The position numbers and the translations under genes are program-made. This document shows, in pieces, positions 29,879 through 34,734 of a stretch of DNA of 34,734 nucleotides. Each line of letters starts with the position of its first letter. The first letter of the stretch is position 1. Origin of the DNA: Actinomadura sp. BRA 177. GTDB taxonomy: Bacteria; Actinomycetota; Actinomycetes; Streptosporangiales; Streptosporangiaceae. The notes under the pieces were generated by a model that had not been told where the DNA came from, made no database searches, and saw only the letters and a list, made by a program, of their open reading frames with translations. Location: positions 1 to 34,734 of the forward strand of contig NZ_JABXFD010000385.1 of NCBI RefSeq assembly GCF_013372625.1, in the 5' to 3' direction.

Positions 29879-30781
29879 TCAGCGCGAGTCGCGCATGGTG
29901 CTGGCGACCATCTCGGCCACGTGCTCGACCGTGGACACCCCGGCCTCCATCGTCGGGCTGTCCCCGCTGCACACCGCGATGAGGAAGTCGTGGTCGTGTC
30001 CGGTGACGCGGCCGATGCTGTTCACCGCCCAGCCGTTCCCCTGATGGTGGACCGGCGCCCAGCCGTTCTTCAGCGCGACCTTCTCGCCCGGACGGGCCGC
30101 CGCGCTCACGCCCCACGCCTGCTCGTCGATGACGGAGCCCATCAGGCCCAGGATGTACTGGCGGCCCGCCGCCTTGATGGGACTCTTGTCCGAGACCAGG
30201 TTCGTCAGCAGGCGCACCTGGTCGGCCGGTGTCGTCACGGACGAACCCCACGAGGTGGGGAACGGCTTCGTGTCCTTCAGGCCGAACTTCTTGTTGGCCT
30301 TCTTGACACCGTCTCCGTTGCCGGCCGCCGAGTACAGGGCGTCCGCCGCGTTGTTGTCGCTTTCCCGGATCATCCGTCCGGCCAGTTCACGCTGCCCTGC
30401 GGTCAGGTCGCGGTGGTCGCGCTGCCGCTGCAGGACGAGGCTGGACAGGATGTCGACCTTCATGATGCTGGCGGTGACGAACCGGCCGTTCTCGTTCTCC
30501 CCGAAGGACAGGCCAGTACGCAGGTCCTCCGCCATCACTCCGGTCTTGCCCGGACGTGTCTTGATGTAGGCGCGGACGGCGTGGCCCAGTGCCCACTTGT
30601 CGAACGGCCGGGTCTTCTCCTTCGCCACGGCCGCCGCCCCCTGCCCGGCCGCGATCGATTCGGTCGCGCCGACGGTCACGCCGTTCCTGCGCTGCGGTGT
30701 GTCCGAAATGAGCAGGTGGGCGGTGAGGCCCACCCCGGTGGCGCCCGCGGCCAACGCGAGCATGATGATATGACGCCGCAT
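29879..30781 (-). CDS. Serine hydrolase of beta-lactamase/D,D-peptidase fold, exported
   Basis: A 300-residue protein with an N-terminal signal/anchor (MRRHIIMLALAAGATGVGLT). Class A beta-lactamase-like motifs are present: S105-I-M-K108 (SxxK nucleophile and base), S141-D-N143 (SDN), and K238-N-G240 at the usual KTG/KSG position. I do not see a convincing omega-loop E-x-x-L-N, so efficient beta-lactam hydrolysis is not supported. A peptidoglycan D,D-peptidase-like or other hydrolase role outside the membrane is more likely. It is transcribed away from its neighbours and ends at a shared hairpin. Confidence 0.85.
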   Translation of the reverse strand: MRRHIIMLALAAGATGVGLTAHLLISDTPQRRNGVTVGATESIAAGQGAAAVAKEKTRPFDKWALGHAVRAYIKTRPGKTGVMAEDLRTGLSFGENENGRFVTASIMKVDILSSLVLQRQRDHRDLTAGQRELAGRMIRESDNNAADALYSAAGNGDGVKKANKKFGLKDTKPFPTSWGSSVTTPADQVRLLTNLVSDKSPIKAAGRQYILGLMGSVIDEQAWGVSAAARPGEKVALKNGWAPVHHQGNGWAVNSIGRVTGHDHDFLIAVCSGDSPTMEAGVSTVEHVAEMVASTMRDSR

Positions 30782-30825
30782 CGATCCCCCCGAATTCGTG
30801 CGACCTGTCGATCAGGAGAGGGCCG

Positions 30826-31281
30826 TCAGAGGACGCCCGGCAGGCGGGCCGGGCAGCCCGGCTCGCAGCGCTCGGCGTGCCAGGCCACCCGGCGCGCGTA
30901 GGCGCCGAACCGGCGGCGCAGCGCCGCCCGCGTGAACGGCCCGGTGCCCGGGAACCCGTCGATCTCGCCGCGCCAGCGGATCAGCGTGCCCGCCGGGCAC
31001 GGCTCCAGCGTCACGTCCGCCAGGACGCGGCGCCGCGGCGGACCGGCCAGCGCGACGTACCCGTAGTGCCGCGGCGGGTCCCAGGCCACGACCTCCTCGC
31101 GCCAGGGCGGGACGGACCGGACGGCCCCGATCCCGTTCGGGTGCTCGGTGCCGTCGGCCTCGCGCCGGGCGCGGATCCAGAAACCGCCCCACTCGCCCCA
31201 GGCCTCCGCGACGCACAGATGCTTGAAGATCACATCCGGCTCGGCGCAGGAGGTGGCGGTGGCTTCGATCTCGTGCGGCAT
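30826..31281 (-). CDS. SRPBCC (polyketide cyclase/START-like) family protein
   Basis: A 151-residue soluble protein with the SRPBCC pattern: an N-terminal strand (HEIEATATSCAEPDVIFKHL), a W-rich helix (AEAWGEWGGFWI), GIGAVRSVPPWREEVVAWDP, the core TLEPCPAGTLIRWRGEIDGF and a long C-terminal helix with basic residues. Such proteins bind hydrophobic ligands; the ligand cannot be read from sequence. The ATG at 31281 has GGGGGG about 6 nt upstream. The upstream 100 bp is locally AT-richer and holds a GGAGTGT direct repeat (31347-31364). Confidence 0.8.
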   Translation of the reverse strand: MPHEIEATATSCAEPDVIFKHLCVAEAWGEWGGFWIRARREADGTEHPNGIGAVRSVPPWREEVVAWDPPRHYGYVALAGPPRRRVLADVTLEPCPAGTLIRWRGEIDGFPGTGPFTRAALRRRFGAYARRVAWHAERCEPGCPARLPGVL

Positions 31282-31383
31282 GACAACCCCCCGTGTTCTG
31301 TCACATGGGGTACATGCCCGATCTGCAGTTAATTACGGCTTGTGAGGGAGTGTATTTGGAGTGTGACCGAAATCTGCCTCGGC

Positions 31384-32115
31384 TCAGGCGGTGTCGACGA
31401 CCTGGAACGACTCGGCGAGCCGGCCCTCGGGGAGGCCCGCCGCCGCGGCGTTCGCGCCCAGCCACCCGCGCAGCATCTCCGGCAGCCCGTCGCCCATGTG
31501 CCCCGTCTGGCTCACGTGCGCGCGCAGCGCGTTCACCTTCCGCTCGAAGCGGTCGGTGATGTCGACGTAGTGGTTCACGACGGGACCGCCGCTGATCCAC
31601 ACCTCGCGGGCCGTCCACGCGTCCAGGCCCTCGTCGGCGAGCAGCTCCGGGAACGCGTACGGGTTGCGGGCGTCGGGGTAGACGGCGTCGAGCGCGGCCG
31701 AGCCGACCGCGCGGTGGTCGGGGTGGCTCGGGTAGATCCGCTCGTAGTTGCGCTCCGGGCTCGGCATCAGCACCCGGTCGGGCCGCACCTGCCGGATCAC
31801 CCGGGCGATGTCGCGGCGCAGGTCCAGGGTCGCCTCCACCCGGCCGTCGGAGTAGCCGAGGAACCGGACGTCGCTCACCCCGACGCACTTGGCCGCCGCG
31901 CGCTGCTCCTCCCGGCGCAGCGTCGCCATCTCCTTGCGGGAGACGTTGTCGTCGAAGCCGCCCGCGTCGCCGTCGGTCACCATGAGGTAGACGACCTCGA
32001 TGCCCTGGTCCGTCCAGCCGGCCACCGTCCCGGCGGCGCCGAAATCGACGTCGTCGGGGTGCGCCATCACCACAAGGATCCGCTGCAGTTCACCGTCGTC
32101 CAGAACATTGGTCAC
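31384..32115 (-). CDS. PIG-L family zinc-dependent N-deacetylase
   Basis: A 243-residue enzyme of the LmbE/PIG-L family, which removes N-acetyl groups from sugar or inositol conjugates. Zinc-site motifs are intact: A-H19-P-D-D22 (ILVVMAHPDDVDFGAAG) and H131-P-D-H134 (YPSHPDHRAVG). D21/D22 include the likely general base. I prefer GTG at 32115: a -10-like TATTGT (32128-32123) lies 7 nt upstream, implying a leaderless mRNA. The family core also starts immediately after. An ATG at 32151 gives 12 more residues but has GGAG with no spacing. It is not clearly MshB or Mca, so the substrate is unknown. Confidence 0.85.
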   Translation of the reverse strand: MTNVLDDGELQRILVVMAHPDDVDFGAAGTVAGWTDQGIEVVYLMVTDGDAGGFDDNVSRKEMATLRREEQRAAAKCVGVSDVRFLGYSDGRVEATLDLRRDIARVIRQVRPDRVLMPSPERNYERIYPSHPDHRAVGSAALDAVYPDARNPYAFPELLADEGLDAWTAREVWISGGPVVNHYVDITDRFERKVNALRAHVSQTGHMGDGLPEMLRGWLGANAAAAGLPEGRLAESFQVVDTA

Positions 32116-32122
32116 GGTTTCA

Positions 32123-32128
32123 ACAATA
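32123..32128 (-). promoter_or_regulatory. -10 element of the PIG-L gene (leaderless)
   Basis: TATTGT on the minus strand, 7 nt before GTG 32115. No good -35 is seen, and no ribosome site lies between. Confidence 0.35.
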
Positions 32129-32176
32129 AGGTCAGCGAACCGTCCCGGCATCTCCGAAGATCAGCGGACTCCCGCG

Positions 32177-33133
32177 TCAGAGCGAGACCACAGCCGTGAG
32201 CAGGCGTTCCTGGAACGCCGCCACGTCGCTGCCGACGGCGACCTTGACCGGACGGCGGACGTCCTCGGCGGGCAGCGAGCGCGCGTCCCACACCGTCGTG
32301 CCGCGCGTCAGCTCGCCGCGCAGCTCCACCCGGACCGGACGGTGGACGTACTCGCCGAGCCCCGGGTCGACGGCCAGCATCGCGGCGAGCGCGTCGTGGA
32401 TGACCGCGCCCCGCCGCTTCAGCGTCGGCGTGTAGGCGACCTCGTAGAACTTCAGGATGCGGGCGGCGAACTGGGCGACCTCACCGTCGTGGGCGCCGAG
32501 CCGGTCGAGCCAGTCGTCGTGGACGGCGGTCGGGTGCGTCGCGTCCAGCGGCACCAGCACGACCGGCCAGTCCGCCGCGAACACAAGGTCGGCGGCCTCG
32601 GGGTCGTGCCAGATGTTCGCCTCGGCGTGCGTGGTGATGTTGCCGGGGTGGTCGAACGCGCCGCCCATCACGACGACCTCGCGCACCAGCGACGGCAACT
32701 CGCCGTCCAGCAGCAGTGCCGCGCCCAGGTTCGTCAGCGGGCCGGTCGCGAGGAGGGTCAGCTCACCGGGCATCTCACGGGCAAGCCGGACGATCTGCGC
32801 GGGCGCCGACTCGGCCACCGGCCGTCCAGCGGGGTCGGGTAGATGCGTGTCGCCGAGGCCGTCCGTCCCGTGCCAGTCGAGCGCGTAGTGGACGTCCTGC
32901 GCCATCGGCCGAGGCGCACCGACCGCGACCGGCACGCCTTCGGTCATGCCCGCCGCCTCCAGCACGCGCAGTGTGTTCAGCGCGCCGGTCAACGGGTCGA
33001 TGTTGCCGTGCACCGTGCCGACGCCCACCAGCTCCGCCTCGCCCGCCCGAACAAGCGAGGCCAGGTAGAGCAGCGTGATGGCGTCATCGATACCGGTGTC
33101 GCAGTCGTACAGGAACGTCGGTCCTTTGCTCAC
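32177..33133 (-). CDS. Nucleoside hydrolase (inosine-uridine type family)
   Basis: A 318-residue N-ribohydrolase that would split nucleosides (or nicotinamide/pyrimidine ribosides) into base and ribose for salvage. The calcium-binding signature is D10-C-D-T-G-I-D-D17 near the N-terminus. Further family marks are [34 protein letters not shown] and the late H-D of [10 protein letters not shown]. No signal peptide is present, so it is cytoplasmic. GTG at 33133 is preceded by TAGGTT (33145-33140) with 6 nt between, again suggesting a leaderless message. It is divergent from dhaK and 24 nt or more from the PIG-L gene on the same strand. The specific base preference cannot be inferred. Confidence 0.9.
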   Translation of the reverse strand: MSKGPTFLYDCDTGIDDAITLLYLASLVRAGEAELVGVGTVHGNIDPLTGALNTLRVLEAAGMTEGVPVAVGAPRPMAQDVHYALDWHGTDGLGDTHLPDPAGRPVAESAPAQIVRLAREMPGELTLLATGPLTNLGAALLLDGELPSLVREVVVMGGAFDHPGNITTHAEANIWHDPEAADLVFAADWPVVLVPLDATHPTAVHDDWLDRLGAHDGEVAQFAARILKFYEVAYTPTLKRRGAVIHDALAAMLAVDPGLGEYVHRPVRVELRGELTRGTTVWDARSLPAEDVRRPVKVAVGSDVAAFQERLLTAVVSL

Positions 33134-33139
33134 GAAAGC

Positions 33140-33145
33140 AACCTA
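33140..33145 (-). promoter_or_regulatory. -10 element of the nucleoside hydrolase gene (leaderless)
   Basis: TAGGTT on the minus strand is followed by GCTTTC and then the GTG start at 33133. The motif fits TAnnnT; a matching -35 is not evident. Confidence 0.35.
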
Positions 33146-33217
33146 TCCGGACCGCGCGCCTTGATGATCGCGGATTGGGTCTGGGACGCGGCGCCGCACA
33201 GGGGTAGAGCAAGAAGC

Positions 33218-34213
33218 ATGCGCAAACTCATCAACGCCCCGGCGGACGTGGTCTCCGACGCGCTGCGCGGACTGGCCGCCGCGCATCCCTCGCTGAACGT
33301 CGACCCTGAGAACGGCACCGTCGTGCGTGGGGACGCGCCGCGCACCGGGAAGGTCGCCCTGGTGTCGGGCGGCGGATCCGGTCACGAGCCGCTGCACGCC
33401 GGGTTCGTCGGCCACGGCATGCTGGACGCCGCCTGCTGCGGCGAGGTGTTCACCTCCCCGGTGCCCGACCAGATCATCGCGGCGACGATGGCGGTGAACG
33501 GCGGCGCCGGCGTCCTCCACCTGGTGAAGAACTACACCGGCGACGTCATGAACTTCCAGATGGCCGCCGAGCTGGCCGAGGACGAGGAGATCGAGGTCAC
33601 GTCCGTCATCGTCAACGACGACGTCGCCGTGGAGGACAGCACGTTCACGGCCGGCCGACGCGGTACCGGCGCCACGCTGTTCGCCGAGAAGATCGCCGGG
33701 GCGCTCGCCGAGGAAGGTTCATCGCTGGCGGACGTCGCGGCGGTGGCGCGGGAGGTGAACGAGCGCAGCCGGTCGTTCGGCGTTGCGCTGTCGTCATGCA
33801 CCGTTCCGGCCGCCGGGACGCCCACGTTCGAGCTGGGCGAGGACGAGATGGAACTCGGCATCGGCATCCACGGTGAGCCCGGCCGCGAACGCGTCAAGAT
33901 CGGCACGGCGACGGAGATCGTGGACGCCTCGCTGAGCGCGATCGACGCGGACATGCCGCTGTCCGGTTCCGAGGTGCTCGTGCTGGTCAACGGGATGGGC
34001 GGCACTCCGCTGATCGAGCAGTACGTCGCCTACGCGGCGGCCGCCGAGTGGCTGGAGGGGCACGGCGCGACCGTCGTCCGCCGCCTGGTCGGGCCGTACG
34101 TGACCAGTTTGGAGATGGCCGGCTGCATGATCAGCGTGTGCCGGGTGACGCCCGAGCTGACCCGGCTCTGGGACGCGCCCGTCGAGACGCCGGGGCTGCG
34201 GTGGGGCCGGTGA
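33218..34213 (+). CDS. dhaK: Dihydroxyacetone kinase, substrate-binding subunit DhaK
   Basis: A 331-residue DhaK, phosphorylating dihydroxyacetone in glycerol/Dha catabolism together with DhaL. Catalytic residues match the E. coli numbering: H218 (GIGIHGEPG), which binds Dha covalently as a hemiaminal, plus H56 ([10 protein letters not shown]) and D109 ([10 protein letters not shown]). ATG 33218 begins MRKLINAP, the usual family start, with a weak AGAAG before it. The stop overlaps the dhaL start as GTGA. In bacteria with a PTS-type enzyme the phosphate comes through DhaM, which would lie beyond the window if present. Confidence 0.95.
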   Translation: MRKLINAPADVVSDALRGLAAAHPSLNVDPENGTVVRGDAPRTGKVALVSGGGSGHEPLHAGFVGHGMLDAACCGEVFTSPVPDQIIAATMAVNGGAGVLHLVKNYTGDVMNFQMAAELAEDEEIEVTSVIVNDDVAVEDSTFTAGRRGTGATLFAEKIAGALAEEGSSLADVAAVAREVNERSRSFGVALSSCTVPAAGTPTFELGEDEMELGIGIHGEPGRERVKIGTATEIVDASLSAIDADMPLSGSEVLVLVNGMGGTPLIEQYVAYAAAAEWLEGHGATVVRRLVGPYVTSLEMAGCMISVCRVTPELTRLWDAPVETPGLRWGR

Positions 34214-34660
34214 ACGCCGCTGACGTCGCCACCTGGATCAGGCACACCGCCGAGCTGGTGTCGGCCGACGCCGAGCGGCTGACCCGGCTGGACGCGGCCA
34301 TCGGCGACGGCGACCACGGCCACAACCTCGACCGCGGTTTCCGGGCCGCCGTCGAGGCGCTGCCGGAGGATGCCCTGCCGGGGAAGGTGCTGATCGCCGC
34401 CGGGCGGGCCATCGTGTCCAAGACCGGCGGCGCGTCCGGGCCTCTTTACGGGACGGTCCTGCGCCGCGCCGGCAAGGCGCTCGGCGACGCCGAGGACGTG
34501 GACGCCGCCGCGCTCGGCACCGCGCTCAAGGCCGCGCTGGACGGCGCCCAGGACCTCGGGAAGGCCGCCGAGGGCGACAAGACGATGATCGACGCGCTGG
34601 CGCCCGCCGTCGCGGCCTACGAGGCGGCCCTCGCGGACGGCGCCGACCTCGCCGGCTGCG
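34210..34660 (+). CDS. dhaL: Dihydroxyacetone kinase ADP-binding subunit DhaL, 3' truncated by the contig end
   Basis: GTG at 34210 overlaps the dhaK stop. The frame runs on through about 150 codons of good DhaL: the ADP-Mg site [29 protein letters not shown] and [17 protein letters not shown]. DhaL is normally about 200 residues, and the C-terminal R-K-G-R-A-x-Y-L-G-E-R and H-x-D-P-G region is missing. From 34661 the sequence no longer encodes DhaL and resembles sequencing adapter. The gene is therefore probably intact in the organism but cut here. It transfers phosphate from its bound ADP/ATP to Dha held by DhaK. Confidence 0.9.
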
Positions 34661-34734
34661 CTGGCCCTTCTCCCCATCTCACGCTGCCCCCGCAGAGGAC
34701 AGTCGAACACACGGTGGTCCACACTACCAATACA
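34661..34734 (+). other. Probable Nextera adapter, index and P5 remnant at the contig end
   Basis: From 34661 the bases track the Nextera read-through adapter as I remember it (about 24 of 33 positions, including CATCT and ACGCTGCC). Then come 8 nt AGAGGACA, one base from the reverse complement of a known i5 index, then a segment with CGGTGGTC at the P5 offset. The excess of C at mismatches suggests low-quality tails. The reading frame of dhaL stops being DhaL-like at exactly this point. Confidence 0.75.

Noticed and set aside
1..34734. tRNA, rRNA, riboswitch or insertion sequence
   Set aside because: No cloverleaf-like segment, rRNA-like stretch, transposase motif or terminal inverted repeat with target duplication was recognised by eye. 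A covariance-model scan would be decisive.

Overview
This looks like one assembly contig from a high-GC, Gram-positive actinomycete. Coding is dense with strong third-position G/C bias, many GTG starts, 4-bp GTGA/ATGA stop-start overlaps and several apparently leaderless promoters. The gene content (WhiJ-like XRE/DUF5753 regulator with DUF397 partners, GT2-CDP-glycerol transferase fusions, ECF sigma factor with a CU044_5270-type partner, PspC two-component system) fits Streptosporangiales, perhaps an Actinomadura-like Thermomonosporaceae member. The genus is inference. Both outermost ends (about 1-40 and 34661-34734) resemble degraded Nextera adapter, so the first and last genes are cut by the contig ends.

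Layout. 1-2.5 kb: a regulatory module of the bldB/whiJ/abaA type (ATPase-fold protein and small protein, divergent from an XRE/DUF5753 regulator followed by three DUF397 genes), then a Phd/YefM antitoxin remnant. 2.5-5.0 kb: ECF sigma factor overlapping a membrane-anchored partner, a convergent terminator, and an EcsC-like gene. 5.1-7.3 kb: TetR regulator divergent from a carotenoid oxygenase, with an inverted repeat over the oxygenase promoter. 7.2-10.2 kb: a marR-MFS efflux operon whose MFS gene is frameshifted, divergent from an oxyR gene with the redox cysteine pair intact. 10.3-17.4 kb: two very large tandem paralogues joining a GT2 domain to a CDP-glycerol glycerophosphotransferase domain (teichoic-acid type). 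The second has an eroded GT2 active site. 17.4-22.9 kb: a methyltransferase and a minus-strand coxS-coxL-coxM-coxG molybdenum hydroxylase operon of the form II (AYRGAGR) type.

23.1-25.5 kb: a CHAP/peptidoglycan-binding protein without a signal peptide, a 31-residue membrane microprotein, a degenerate cupin and a TetR regulator. 25.5-29.8 kb: a PspC membrane protein and a small membrane protein, divergent from a PspC-histidine kinase/LuxR-type response regulator pair. Three CCCTGA units lie between them. A DUF4190/septum-formation-like protein follows. 29.8-34.7 kb: a beta-lactamase-fold serine hydrolase, an SRPBCC protein, a PIG-L deacetylase, a nucleoside hydrolase, then dhaK and a truncated dhaL on the plus strand.

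Functionally, cell-envelope genes dominate (teichoic-acid transferases, PspC stress system, CHAP hydrolase, penicillin-binding-type hydrolase, septum-formation protein), alongside redox and small-molecule catabolism. I found no rRNA, tRNA, CRISPR array, insertion sequence or phage module. The least ordinary items are the paralogous fused transferases with one decayed glycosyltransferase domain, the DUF397 expansion, the microprotein and the repeat-rich PspC promoter. I found no clear evidence for a wholly new system.
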